The translations under genes and the position numbers were made by a program. Below, in pieces: positions 1-10,719 of a DNA stretch of 64,000 bases. Each line of letters begins with the position of its first letter. The stretch's first letter is position 1. Under the pieces are notes generated by a model. The model ran no database searches, was not told the origin of the DNA, and saw only the letters and a list, made by a program, of their open reading frames with translations. Source of the DNA: Aedes albopictus (lineage: Eukaryota; Arthropoda; Insecta; Diptera; Culicidae); the NCBI RefSeq assembly GCF_035046485.1, contig NC_085138.1:363075238-363139237 (forward strand). The letters are read 5' to 3'.

Positions 1-890
1 ATTCACCACGAGTTCAACCTTTGCTGCTTAGCGTTTCAGGCGGGTGTAAAGCTCTGCCACCGTTTCATAGAACATTTCCAATGCTATCCATGTCATCCGC
101 AAAACAGACAAATTGGCCAAATTTTGTGAAGATCGTACCCCGGCTGTTGAGCCCTGCTCGTCGCATAACACCTTCCAGGGTGATGTTGAATTGTAGGCAG
201 GAAAGTCCATCATCTTGTCGTAGTCCCCGTCGAGATTCGAATGAACTGGATAGTTCACCCGAAATCCTTACGCTGTTCTGCACACCGTCCATTGTTGCGC
301 TTATCAGTCTGGTAAGCTTCCCGGGAAAGCTGTTCTCGTCCATGATTTTCCACAGCTCTGTGCGGTCGATATTGTCGTATGTTGCCTTGAAGTTGATGAA
401 CAGGTGGTGCGTTGGGACCTGGTATTCACGGCATTTCAGAAGGATTTGCCGTACGGTGAAGATCTGGTCCATTGTCGACCGGTCGTCGATGAAGCCGGCT
501 TGATAACTTCCCACGAACTCATTTACTTTAGGTGAAAGACGACGGAAGATGATATGGGATGGCACATTGTAGGCGGCATTTAAAATGGTAATCGCTCGAA
601 AGTTCTTACACATTAACTTGTCGCCTTTCTTGTGGATGTGACAGATTATCCGTTCCTTCCACTCCTCCGGTAGCTGATCGGTTTCCCAGATCTTGACTAC
701 TAACTGGGGCAGACAGGTGGCCAACTTTTCCGGACCCATCTTGATGAGTTCTGCTGCGATACCGTCCTTACCAGCCGCTTTGTTGTTTTTGAGCTGGTGG
801 ATGGCATCCTTAACTTCACTCAGCGTGGGAGTTGGTTCGTTCCCGTCCTCTGCTGCATTGGCTTCGTCATTTTCTTTGTTTTGAAAGATT
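1..890 (-). pseudogene. RTE-type non-LTR retrotransposon, RT fragment
   Basis: This is the reverse transcriptase part of a non-LTR retrotransposon, read leftwards; the long open frame is 65-1105 but only about 65-886 looks homologous. RT landmarks appear in order: KNNKAAGKDGIAAELIK, the EWKERIICHIHKKGDK block, a THHLFINFKATYD segment (the first catalytic Asp region), RRGLRQDDGLSCLQFN (RQGD-like) and FADDMD (the YADD box). Just after FADD the frame shifts near base 70, and the next frame (YETVAELYTRLKR) continues towards base 1, so the copy runs off the window. The layout matches RTE-type elements with an APE endonuclease followed by RT. Sequence upstream of about 890 is unrelated. The endonuclease half may be the fragment at 10.7-12.5 kb. 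The clade name comes from memory of the family. Confidence 0.85.
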
Positions 891-1092
891 GTGTCATTCG
901 CTAAACTACTCCAACTATAACAATAATTAATAATACATACATTGTAGCCAGGTATTTTTTTTCGATATAAATGCGGAACAGAAATTCCTCCAAATTCAAT
1001 CAGAAGCCCCGTCTTTAAAAAAAGAGCTTGGAAAATTTTCTCCAAGGATTTCTTTAGTTTCTTATAGAGATTAATTGCAAAATAAACTAGAT

Positions 1093-1466
1093 GGTATCCG
1101 GTCATTTGTTCGAATGCCGTTTGGCCAAAATATTATCAAAAGGATTTGGGGGCGTGACCAAACTCTGGACATCATTCAACTGCCAATGTGATCATCAGAA
1201 ATATTTCCTTCTTTTAATCATAGGCTATTCTTTCAAGTTTTACCATTAAGAGATTAGTTGGCGTTGAAACTGAGAATATTTTTGTTAGAGATTTTTCCTT
1301 CTTTGAATCAAAGGCTGTTCTTTTGAGTTATACTGATATAGGAAGGCCTCTTAGTCTCTATAATAAAGATAAATCAATCAAAAATGATATAGGAAGCAGT
1401 GGCATGATCACTTGGATTCATCATACCTTTTTCGGCCAAACGGCATTCGGCCAAATTACCCGGAAC
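1093..1466. mobile_element. MITE with about 38-bp imperfect TIRs
   Basis: The left arm (1093-1130) and right arm (1429-1466) are imperfect reverse complements around the shared core GAATGCCGTTTGGCC, with CCGG-containing ends. The interior of about 300 bp is AT-rich and has no transposase ORF, as expected for a non-autonomous DNA element. A target duplication was not resolved. Confidence 0.65.
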
Positions 1467-1540
1467 CAAATTAGGTTTTTCACTTGCCATTCCTCCAAAA
1501 TTGTTCACAACATTATTTTATAAATCTTGCTTAATTGCTA

Positions 1541-3130
1541 CAGAAATTCCTCCTAAATTTTTTTTTCAAAACTGCTATAGTGATAAGTTTAGAAATTTTT
1601 TAGGAGATTGCTCCACACATTCTCTCTCACGATTTATTTTGGAACCATCCGTGGATATGTAATATATTCACCAGCGATTCCTTCAGAAAATCTTCTGGAG
1701 ATTTTTTTAGAAATTGTGCAGGAATTTTTCCAGAGAAACCTTTATAAAATCCATGGTAATCTTTAGTTTTAAAGAGTTACCCCAGAAAGTAATTTAAGAA
1801 ATTTTTTATAAAACATTTCTTGGGTTTTTACTGAAACTGCTCCATAGAATTCATTTTCGATAGCCTTCCTTGGATTCTGTGTGAAATTTTTTTGGCTTCA
1901 GAAATTTCTGAGAATATTTTTCCAGGATTTCCAACAGAAATTTCTTCAATAATTCTCTCCTCCTTTTATAAGTTTCCTCAAATACTTACCACAGTTATTT
2001 CAGAAATCCGTCTGAGATTTTTTTTTTTTCAAATTATCTACAGATTTTTGTTTCTTTCAGAGAATCGGAATATCAAAAATCAAAAATTTGGAATTCCTCC
2101 AGAAATTTATTGGGATTCTTTGAGAAAATCTTCCTTGGAATTCTTAAGAAACTCTTCCAATATTTCCTTCTGAAATTCTTCAAAAGATTTCTTTAGAAGT
2201 TTCACAGGAGATTCCTGCAGATATTTTTAATGAAATTCCTCTATTAGTTTGTCCAAATATTTTTTAAAGAAATCTTCCATTTTCACCTTAATAAATTTTC
2301 ATAATTTTTTTCTATAATTTCATAATTCCATAACAAGTTTTTTTTCGGAAACTTTCCCAACTATTTTTTTTCAGAAATTTATCCAGGAGAAGTTGAAGAA
2401 TTTTCTCTGGGGATTTCTTAAGATAACTTATTAAGAATTACTCCAAGAATTCTTTTGAATGTATTTCCAAGGGTTCCTTCTGAAACTCCGCAAGGGATTA
2501 TTATAAAAGTTATTGTGGAGACTCGTTTAGAAAAACCCTCGGAAATTCCTCCAAAAATTTCGCTCACAATTTTAAGCAGGGATTTCTTAAAACAACTTTC
2601 AAAAATTCTTTTAGTTGTTCCTTCAGAAAATCTTCCAAACATTTCATTAAAAATTCGTGCAGGTATAGTTTCAAGACGTGCACCAGAGATTTGGCAAGAA
2701 ATTGCAGTAGAGATTGCATTAAAAATCCCACATGAATCTGTCCAGCTATTTCTGCAGGGATTCATCCATAAAATCCTGCAGAAACTTCTGCATTATTCCT
2801 GAATGATTAATGCATTATTCCTTTCAGTTTTCAGGCAGGAATTCCTCCAGAGATTCCTGCAGCAGTTCGAACAGAAATTCCTTCAGATATTCCTTTATAC
2901 ATCTACAATTATTCCTTTAGAAATACGTCCACAGATTACTTCAGAACTACTTTCAAAAAACCCTCTAAGAATATTGTTAAAGGATTTCTCCACTTTTTTT
3001 TGGGAAATTTTCTCAATAATTTTAAGAATTCCACCAATTGTTGCTTGAGGAGTTTCTCCAGGTATTTTATCTGGAAGTCCTTCAAAAATTCCTCCTCGGA
3101 TTTCTTCTAGAATTTCCAAGGGATTCTTTC
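1541..3130. repeat. Degenerate 12-bp repeat tract, pyrimidine-rich on plus
   Basis: The tract consists of loosely repeated units resembling TTCCTYCAGAAA or TTCCTCCAGGAA, with a 12-bp step often doubled to 24 bp. ORFs on both strands here (for example 2418-2765 minus and 2455-2802 plus) are full of repeated I/L/P/S/F/E words and mirror each other. I treat them as by-products of the repeat rather than genes. Confidence 0.75.
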
Positions 3131-3453
3131 ATATACTCCTGTATTGATTATGTATTGATAAGAGTACTCCCTGAAATTTTTATAAGAATCACCTGAACAT
3201 TTCGCCAGAAAATTATTTAAAAAAAGTGGTAAAAATGTAGAAAAACTGAAATTATCATGAGCGTGGGCAAAATCTTGCAGAAACAAATTTATAAATCCAT
3301 TCTTTTGAGAAGCACCGAATACATTTCTAAGAAAAACATTTGTTTATGAATATTTGGAAGAATACCCGAAAAAATTGGCATCCCATCGTAGATATTCATT
3401 AAAGAATTTCTTGAAAAATGCCAAGGATAAAATTGTGAAGTAATTTCTGCCCG

Positions 3454-3465
3454 AATGGCTGAGGA
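3454..3465 (+). repeat. Left target site duplication of SINE
   Basis: AATGGCTGAGGA occurs here and again at 3902-3913, immediately flanking the SINE. Confidence 0.9.
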
Positions 3466-3901
3466 AGCCGGGGCCCGTGGCGTAGTTGGTCACACGTTCG
3501 CTTCATATGCGGATGGTCATGGGTTTGATTCCCAGCCCCGGCACTTGCAATTTTTCGTCAGTTGCTTTTCCCCCGAGAGCAACTGACACTGACCCTCTTC
3601 TGAGCCCCATGGCTCAAACGGACCCGGATACCTGGACATCGGCGAACTGCTACTCATAATGGACCCCCAATCGGACTGGAAAGGAACAACGGCCATCCAT
3701 CATCATCCTTGTGCTCATCATTCTACTAGGTATAAAAGTAGAAAAAGTGAAAGCAGCAGAAAGGTAACCAGTTCGATAAAGTAGAATAGAATCTAGGCGC
3801 TGTACAAAATGTAAGTGCAGCTGTCAATTGAAATTGCTCACGTAGTGCCCCAGTGGACAATAGAGCTGTAAATTAGGTTAAGTGATTAAGAATAAAAAAA
3901 A
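3466..3901 (+). mobile_element. Complete tRNA-derived SINE, about 436 bp
   Basis: The head (about 3468-3545) is tRNA-like: GTGGCGTAGTTGGT resembles a pol III A box and GGGTTTGATTCCC a B box, and the head ends in GGGGC/GCCCC pairing like an acceptor stem. A roughly 350-bp body follows and ends in a run of A. The element lies exactly between two copies of AATGGCTGAGGA, so its boundaries are well supported and the insertion is fairly young. It interrupts the 12-bp repeat tract. There is no coding capacity; mobilisation would depend on a partner LINE. Confidence 0.88.
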
Positions 3902-3913
3902 AATGGCTGAGGA
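3902..3913 (+). repeat. Right target site duplication of SINE
   Basis: Second copy of AATGGCTGAGGA, directly after the SINE's terminal A run. Confidence 0.9.
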
Positions 3914-3920
3914 CATCTTT

Positions 3921-4455
3921 GGAGAACTTTCTGAAGCATGACCTGAAATCAGGAAAGAATTCCTTATGCAAGTTCTGAATAAATAGTAATCAACCTCTGT
4001 AGGGATATCTAGAGAAACCTTTGGAAAAATTTCCAGATGAGTCTCTTGAGAATGAAACGCCTGAGAAAATACTTGAATATATGGGATCATACCCATGCAA
4101 ACCTGTAAATAAATTCCATTAAAAATTTCCGAAATATTCCCTGAAAAAAAATCTGAATTTCGGATGGAAAACTCCAGAGGAATTGCTGAAAGAATCCTCT
4201 GAATCCTTGGAGAAATCTTCGGCGAAAATTCTGGAAAATCCCTAGATAAATTGCTCAACGAATTTCTTGAGATATTTCTATAACAACTCATGCAGAAATG
4301 CCAAAAAACATTTCATGGAGGTAATTCTGATAACATTCTTGCCAGAATTTTCCTATAAAAATGTTGGAAAAAAATACATTACGGAACACACATGCAGTAA
4401 TTTCTGCAGTAATCCTTGAGGGAAAATTTTAAAGAATCTGCAGAGGAATTTCTGA
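3921..4455. repeat. Degenerate 12-bp repeat tract, purine-rich on plus
   Basis: Same repeat as at 1541-3130 but mostly in the opposite orientation (GAAATTTCTGGA/GAATTTCTTGA words on plus). The minus ORF at 3878-4291 is low-complexity and I do not call it a gene. Confidence 0.65.
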
Positions 4456-4467
4456 AAAACCTATGGA

Positions 4468-5086
4468 CTTTTTTTTTTTTATTCCGTGTTGGGTATTAGC
4501 ATCACTGCGACCATTGTTTTGATCTATTGTGACATATTCCCCATTTTTGTTTAGCTTTGTCTGGATAACGTACCACTATTGGGAGTGGTCGTCATCACTT
4601 GACATAAAGCATTGCCCCAGCACGGTACTACACATCGGATGAAGTGCAATACCGTACTAGGATTTGTTCTCCAGATTTCAAAGGGTTCAAGTAGCCCCTT
4701 ATCGAAGAACCTAATTCTTTGATTAAAAATTGCCGGACAATGGCATAACAAATGTTCTGAGTCTTCCTTTTCTGTGTTACAAAAACGACACAGATCATTT
4801 TGAAGTTTTCCGATTAGCTTCAAATGATATTGACTCGGACAATGACCTGTCATAAAACCAGTATACATACTAATATCTTTCTTGGAGAGTTCCAATATTT
4901 TGCGAGTCATTTTTACATTCGGATCAATGAAACGTTTCGCCTGCCTCGCTATTGAAGTGTTTTTCCAATTGGCATCCACTTTTGATAATTCCCATACCTT
5001 CAGCTCCATTTTAAGAGATGCAGTAGAAAGCCCGCAAAAAGGTTCTGGTCCTATAAATTGGTGTGACGATCCGAGCCTAGCTAACA
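4468..5086 (-). pseudogene. I-group non-LTR retrotransposon, C-terminus and 3' UTR
   Basis: The reading frame (4551 to about 5086, minus) begins with LLARLGSS, the usual continuation just after an RNase H domain, runs through FIGPEPFCG, and has a C-terminal cysteine/histidine knuckle, LCRFCNTEKEDSEHLLCHCP. This arrangement is known from RNase H-bearing non-LTR elements (I/Loner/Outcast group). After the stop comes a short 3' UTR and, on the minus strand, an A run at about 4468-4480 marking the 3' end. The matching RNase H half lies at 9828-10450; the CR1/L2-group element between them is an insertion. The ORF as extracted begins further right, at 5114, but those codons belong to the inserted element's 5' end. 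Confidence 0.85.
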
Positions 5087-5937
5087 GAGTTGTTGTTGCT
5101 CTCATCGAAGACACTAGCCTAACACTGTTGCTCCCGAGTTTTTATTGAAAATCTTCTTGAAAACTGCCTCCAATAAGTGCTAAACATCACTCTAAGTGAT
5201 CGTTACGTGATAGTGCAACTTCACATATCAGGCGTTCTGCAGTAGATTATCAAAAACATCTACATCGGCTGATCAAAAATCTACTCTTCGGCCGTGCAAA
5301 CTGCCATATTTGCTACATTGCTGCTCTGCCTATTTCGCTTCAACAAATCGTCACTCAAGCCGCCGCCCGCCACCGCCACCCGCCACCCGCAACCTACTGC
5401 CCGCCATCTGCCACCCTCCACCAATCACCCGCCATCTGCCATCCGCCACCCGCTAATTGGCAACTGCCCCATCTGCCATACTGCTGCGAACCAAAACAAG
5501 CCAATACTGCCAAAATTTCTGCCTCCAAGACCAAATACTCGTACGTTCTTGATGCGTCTATTTGTACACCTACATAGAAAGCTCTGATGTAGCCGTATTG
5601 CTGGACAAATAAATTCGATTTCGCTGCTGTGTTTTCATTTCCTGACCTCCCGTCCCGCCACAGCGTGCCGATCCTCAGAAACCCTGCGCTATCAACCACC
5701 CAGTTGAACAGATTCAACCTGAAGGAAGCGGCATCGATCAAGGAAGGCCATCTCGCTCTACAAACCGTCTGCAGAAGTAAAGGTGAGCAAGCTAACAATA
5801 GTCGTTGCTGTCAAACTACTGTTCTCTTGGTTGGGGTCACGTCGATCGTTTTCGAGGAGCGCCATCTGATTGTGAGTTGCGCAATCTACGTCTAACTCAG
5901 ATACAGTTTTTGTATCTTTTGTTGCCCTGTTTGCAAC
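5087..5937 (+). other. 5' UTR of the inserted CR1/L2-group element
   Basis: The interval lies between the I-group element breakpoint and ORF1. It contains a strongly C-rich stretch (about 5353-5470) with recurring CCGCCAYCTGCCA-like words. No conserved ORF is seen; the ORFs at 5294-5587, 5394-5798 and 5629-5895 overlap each other on both strands and look fortuitous. Non-LTR elements usually carry an internal promoter in the 5' UTR, but no specific promoter motif could be assigned. Confidence 0.6.
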
Positions 5938-6705
5938 ATGAGCGGTGATCCAACCGTGATTTCATCTAGCAAAATCCTGGCTACTCTTCAAAAGGGACTA
6001 GATGCATTCACGGATCAAATAACTGAAAGTCAACAGTTTATGTCTAACTCCTTCGACAAGATTGTCGATGACTTTAGGGAGCTGTGCAATGTCGTCCGCT
6101 TGCTTCGTCAGGAGAATGTCTCTTTGAAAAAAGCGGTTGCATCCCTGGAAACCAAATACGCATCGCTCTGCGTTTCTGTTCATCAACAGGAGAAACAACT
6201 AGATAATTGCAATCGTGATACAGTTTCGTGCAATGCAATCATTACTGGCTTGCCGATGACTCCGCACGAGAATACTTCCAAAATAGTGGAAAAAACATTC
6301 TCGGTCGTATGTCCTCAATTGAGCATAAAACAAGTTCGACACTGTGAAAGGATCAAGAGTGCCAATTCCCACAATGTGACACCCCCGATTAGAGTAATGT
6401 TCCACAATTCTGAAGCTAAGCATACGTTCGTCAATGCAAAACTACAGTTTGGAAGGCTTCAGGCTTGTTCCATAGCGCGCCATTATGGTAAATCGGACCA
6501 ATTGATATCAGTTAGGAATGAGTTGTCAGCCTTGAAAGTCGAACTTCTACATGACCTCAAAAACGTTCAGCAAAAATTTCGTCTTGCTTATGTTTGGCCT
6601 AGCACTGGTGGCGAAGTTTTGGTCAAAATTAAGAAATCTTCAGCGCCAATCCGTATAAGAACTCGATCTGATGTTGATAAGTTGATTCAATCGCTTAGCA
6701 TCTAG
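5938..6705 (+). CDS. LINE ORF1: coiled-coil RNA-binding protein, FP25-like
   Basis: This intact 255-residue ORF is ORF1 of the CR1/L2-group LINE. Residues about 20-90 form a leucine/valine heptad region (from ITESQQFMSNSF through RLLRQENVSLKKAVASLE), consistent with a trimerising coiled coil. Residues about 95-180 start with NAIITGLP and include the RHCERIKS and PIRVMF segments, resembling the RRM-like/FP25-like domain of such ORF1 proteins. The C-terminal segment (VLVKIKKSSAPIRIRTRSD) is basic and ends with a DVDKLIQSL helix. Family knowledge suggests an RNA-binding chaperone that coats the element's transcript. No gag-type CCHC knuckle is present. ORF1 ends 25 bases before the ORF2 ATG at 6731, so ORF2 would need reinitiation or similar. 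The start at 5938 is the first ATG after the stop-rich UTR. Confidence 0.85.
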   Translation: MSGDPTVISSSKILATLQKGLDAFTDQITESQQFMSNSFDKIVDDFRELCNVVRLLRQENVSLKKAVASLETKYASLCVSVHQQEKQLDNCNRDTVSCNAIITGLPMTPHENTSKIVEKTFSVVCPQLSIKQVRHCERIKSANSHNVTPPIRVMFHNSEAKHTFVNAKLQFGRLQACSIARHYGKSDQLISVRNELSALKVELLHDLKNVQQKFRLAYVWPSTGGEVLVKIKKSSAPIRIRTRSDVDKLIQSLSI

Positions 6706-6730
6706 CTGGACTTCTTAATAGAGAAACAAG

Positions 6731-9646
6731 ATGATCAGCAATAATAACCGCAACGAAATCGAGAGTGAAAACTATTGCATTGAAACACCCTTCCAACAAC
6801 CTATCTACCGTAGTAGCAGTCAGAACTTCAATATAATACAAATCAACATTCGGGGTTTGAACGAGGTACAAAAATTGGATTCGTTAGCAGTGTTCATCGA
6901 CAATTTGGGTATTCCAGTTGACGTTTTGGTTGTTTGTGAAACCTGGATTAAGGAAGAAAGAGCTCGCTTCTACAATATCAACGGATTTTCCAGTGTCTAC
7001 TCTTGTCGCCCTCAGTCTTCTGGTGGGCTAGCTCTCTTCGTGAGGCACGGCTTGTCATATGTAATCCTGGAAAACACTGAATTGGATGGATATCATCACA
7101 TTCACGCTAAAATAAACCTCAACAAAACTTGTTTGGATCTTCATGGAATTTATCGACCTCCAAGTTTTGAATTCTCGCGGTTCTACGTCCTGCTAGACCA
7201 GATTTTGTCTTCGTCGAATTTGACTAAACCTGTGTTCATCATGGGAGACACTAATGTTGCAGTCAACCATGCATATCGAGACTCTGAGGATTATATCAAT
7301 CTTTTGCGCTCATTTGGCATGGCAGTTTCCAATACAAACACAACAAGACCTCAAAGTGGGAACATCCTGGATCATGCAATATTACGGCTTGACGATTTCG
7401 GAAGAACTAAAAACTTTACCATAAACTGTGATCTCAGCGACCACAATTATGTGCTTACAGTATTTGACAGCAAGATTACTGTGAACCGGGACAGGATCCT
7501 TACAAAATCGTTCACCAACTTTAGAATATTGAACAGACAGTTTAACGAATTCCTATTACGGAATGACTGGAGCAATAAAAGTCCTAATGCAAGGTTGGTT
7601 GAAATCGGGGTAAAGTTTAGAGAACTGAAGGCTTCAAATACAACTACCAAAACTATGCGTGTTCGTCTGAAGAAGGATGGCTGTCCGTGGTACAGCTTCG
7701 ACATGAGAATTCTTGGCAACATGAGGGATAATGTGCTAAAAAAGTGGAGGGCGAATCGTACAAACCAACAGCTTAGGGAAATGTTGGAACACCTCAACAA
7801 AAAACTATCTGCTGCCAAAAGAAAAGCGAAGAAGGAGTACTACGAGCAATTTTTGGCTACTGGAAATCCAAAGCTCTTCTGGAATCGTGTAAATGATCTG
7901 CTGGGCGCTGATCGAAGGCAAGACACCACTTCTATCAATGTCTGCGGCAAAGGGGAAGTTTCTGATCCAAGTGACATTCCAAATATCTTTAACGATCACT
8001 TCACTTCGATTGGTAACAAATTGGCTGAGAATTTGCGTTCTTCTGGTGACATAAACCTGCATCAAAGTGTTATAGAAGAATCAAGCTGTTTTTTCCTTAG
8101 TCCCACTACACCGGAGGAAGTCTGTAATGTAATAGTAAATTTGAACAGCGCTAAAGCTACTGGATATGATGGTTTGCCGATATCCATTATCAGAGACCAC
8201 CGTGATTTGCTGTCGCCTATTCTAGCCAATAGTTTCAATGATTCCATAAGCCTTGGAGTTTATCCTGAATGTCTGAAGAAAGCCGTAGTTTTCCCAGTGT
8301 TCAAACATGGAGATCGCAAGGAACTCAACAACTACAGACCGATCTCAGTGTTGCCGGCGCTAAACAAAATATTCGAGCAACTGTTGGTCAAACGTCTTCT
8401 ACACTATCTGGACAGAAACAACTTCTTCTATTGCAAACAATATGGATTTCGGAAAGGATCGTCAACCCAGACTGCTGTGCTAGAGTTAGTTGAAGAACTA
8501 TCGGATACAATTGATCGTCAAAAGAAAATCGCTGGATGCCTGTTTCTGGATCTGTCGAAGGCATTCGATACTATTGATCACGAGTTTCTCCTGAAAAAAT
8601 TAGCTGCATATGGGGTGCGAGGGCTTCCCAATGATTTTTTGCGGAGCTACCTGACAGACCGAAGACAAACGGTTTTATTCAACGGCCATAGCAGTAGAGA
8701 TCGCAACATTGACATATGAGTACCACAGGGAAGCAATCTGGGACCGCTTCTATTTCTTATCTACATTAACGACCTGAGCAAGCTGCAACTTTACGGCATC
8801 CCGAGGCTCTTCGCAGATGATACCGTTCTTTCCTACGTCGGTGACAATCCACAGGAAATCATCGACAAAATGCGGGAAGATCTTCATGCTGTTAACGCTT
8901 TCCTTGAAAATAATCTATTGTCACTTAATGCTAACAAAACAAAGTTTATGATATTTAGAGGCCCACGAACAGTTCTTGCCCCGTATTCTAGATTAGTATT
9001 TAGAAACACTGTAATCGAAGAAACTGATAGTTTCAAATATCTAGGAATTTACCTCGACTCTCATCTCTCTTGGAAAACACATATTAATCACCTAATTCGA
9101 AGCTGTGCCCCTTTATGTGGTATACTAAGAAAACTTTCTTATTTCCTACCTAAACACGTATTATTGAAAATTTATCATGCTTTTATTAATAGTCGATATC
9201 AATACGCTGCTGCTGTATGGGGTTCTGTTGGTAGGTTCCAATTAAGAGGTTTACAAGTTCAGCAGAATAGATGCATGAAAGCCATATATAAACTCCCATT
9301 TCTCTATCCAACAATCAATTTATACAACGATACTGAACAAAAGGTTATACCAATATGTGCACTTTATGATTACCAAGTTTCAATAATAACCCATCGTATT
9401 GTTTGTATCCAAGACATACACCACAATTTTATCCTCGGTAATGCAATCCATCGTTATGAAACAAGGAATTCAGATAGAATAGTTGCTTCAAATTTCAGTT
9501 CAGAAATAGGCAGAAGAAGATTTACGTCTAGTGCCCCTCGCACATACAACAGCTTACCCAACGAAGCGAAGAACTGTTATTCTCTATCTTGTTTTAAGCG
9601 AGCGCTCAAGGTACATATAAAAAACAACATAGGTAGATATTTGTAA
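6731..9646 (+). pseudogene. LINE ORF2: APE endonuclease and reverse transcriptase, one nonsense codon
   Basis: ORF2 is one frame from 6731 to 9646, broken only by a TGA at 8717-8719. The N-terminal APE endonuclease (residues about 30-245) shows IQINIRGL, the catalytic-Glu motif VCETWI, GIYRPPS, GDTNV, the LDHAI segment and CDLSDHNYV (the SDH box). RT follows: YRPISVLPALNKIFEQLL, YGFRKGSSTQTAVLE and LFLDLSKAFDTIDHEFLL (first catalytic Asp). After the stop come VPQGSNLGPLLFLIYINDL and FADDT (8810-8821), then a thumb-like region and C-terminus with FKRALKVHIKNNI. The stop falls just before the PQG motif, in a position that is a sense codon in relatives, so a single transition is plausible. The truncated 662-residue product would lack the FADD box and be inactive for target-primed reverse transcription. 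No RNase H domain is present, as expected for CR1/L2-type elements. Confidence 0.9.
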
Positions 9647-9827
9647 AAGTAAATATGTATGATGGCTTGTAGTATCTAAGTAGGTTTAAGCAACAACAAC
9701 AATCGCAGCTGCCGGTGCATTTGAGATTTTTTCGAGGAACAAAAGTTCATTAAAATCTCACGTGCGCTGTTATGAAATCTGCAATGATACCAAATAAATA
9801 AACTATTTTGAATTTGGAAAAGTTCTG
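9647..9827 (+). other. 3' UTR of the CR1/L2-group LINE
   Basis: 181 bases follow the ORF2 stop, including CAACAACAACAATCG, and end in an A/T-rich stretch with AATAAATAAACTATTTTG. No long poly(A) tail is present, as is usual for CR1/L2-type ends. The next four bases, AACA, begin the interrupted I-group element. Confidence 0.7.
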
Positions 9828-10450
9828 AACATATCTGCTCTTTCGTTACCTTCAATTCCGCAGTGACCAGGAACCCAGTATAGATTGACTTGATTACGAC
9901 AAGACAATTTTTGAAGTGATTGGACACATTCCCAAACATGTTTAGATGTACATGTCGCCGAATTTAGAGCATTCAGGGCTGCTTGACTGTCCGACATAAT
10001 ACAAATATTTGAATGCCTGTAATTTCTGCGCAAGCAAATAACAACACATTCCAGAATTGCTTGAATTTCCGCTTGGAAAACAGTTGGCCACTTGCCCATC
10101 GGAATCGATAAATCTACACCCGGGCCAGTCACTCCTGCTCCAACTTGATCGTTCAATCTTGAACCATCTGTATAGAAAACTATTGATCCGGATCGAAGGT
10201 TCGGACCACCCGATCCCCATAGTTCACGTTCAACGTTAATCACTTGATATGAACGATTGAAGTTGTATTTTTTCGCCATTCAATCTTCATTATTCAGTAT
10301 CAAGGGATTAACATTAAATTTTCTTAAGATGCTGAGATGACCTATAAGATCACCTGCAAAGAGGTTCACAGATCTTTCAATCCTTAGAGCACTCTTTTCA
10401 GCTTCTAATTGCACGAATTGATGTAATGGAAGCAAGTGAAGCTATGGACT
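9828..10450 (-). pseudogene. I-group non-LTR retrotransposon, RNase H part
   Basis: Read leftwards, this is the C-terminal end of an RT-associated region plus a complete RNase HI fold. The four acidic positions are visible: the Asp of FYTDGSRLND, the Glu in FQAEIQAILECV, the Asp of IMSDSQAALNAL, and the final Asp of GNERADM; YWVPGHCGI is the usual loop before the last Asp. Upstream, in the same frame, about 50 codons (LHQFVQLEAEKSALRI, GDLIGHLSIL) continue the family pattern up to about 10450. A TGA at 10280-10282 interrupts the frame where relatives usually have Trp. Further 5' sequence is absent, so the copy is 5'-truncated. The ORF end at 9803 lies in the inserted LINE; the true continuation is at 5086-4551. 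Confidence 0.88.
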
Positions 10451-10719
10451 AGTTGCAAGATGATTCTTTTGAGATTTTTTTCGAGAAGCTACTGAATAGT
10501 GTCAAGGATAATTCCAGTAGGAATTCTTTGGCGAATTTCTGGAGGAATCCATGGAGAAATTCACATAAATACATGAACAGAGATGCATACTAAAGGACAC
10601 CTGAGTCTGCGGAGGAATTCTTGCTAAAATCAATCCAGGAAATTCAGAAAAGAAATATCGTGAACCCGTAGGAGGCGCTAAAATTTGGAAACCTTGAGTA
10701 ACCAGCTCTGATTTTGCCA
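10451..10719. repeat. Short 12-bp-type repeat tract
   Basis: GAATTCTTTGGCGAATTTCTGGAGGAATCC-type words resemble the 12-bp repeat. No gene is seen. The segment ends where the RTE endonuclease fragment begins. Confidence 0.45.

Larger units (their letters stand above)
5087..9827 (+). mobile_element. Nearly intact CR1/L2-group LINE, about 4.74 kb
   Basis: A whole element with 5' UTR, ORF1, ORF2 (endonuclease plus RT) and 3' UTR in plus orientation. Its limits come from the interrupted minus-strand I-group element. At the left, that element's frame is intact up to the AACA at 5083-5086; at the right it resumes after the AACA at 9828-9831. AACA may be a short target duplication. One in-frame stop in ORF2 is the only obvious coding lesion, so the insertion is likely recent. 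Assignment to the CR1/L2/Daphne group rests on the ORF1 type and the RT motifs; the exact family is not determined. Confidence 0.85.

Noticed and set aside
2418..2802. Mirror-image ORFs of 115 residues on both strands
   Set aside because: They lie in the near-palindromic 12-bp repeat, which stays open in both strands; the peptides are low-complexity with no domain.
3468..3545. Possible tRNA gene on plus
   Set aside because: A and B box-like motifs are present, but the sequence continues into a SINE body with an A tail and target duplications; it is the SINE head, not a functional tRNA gene.
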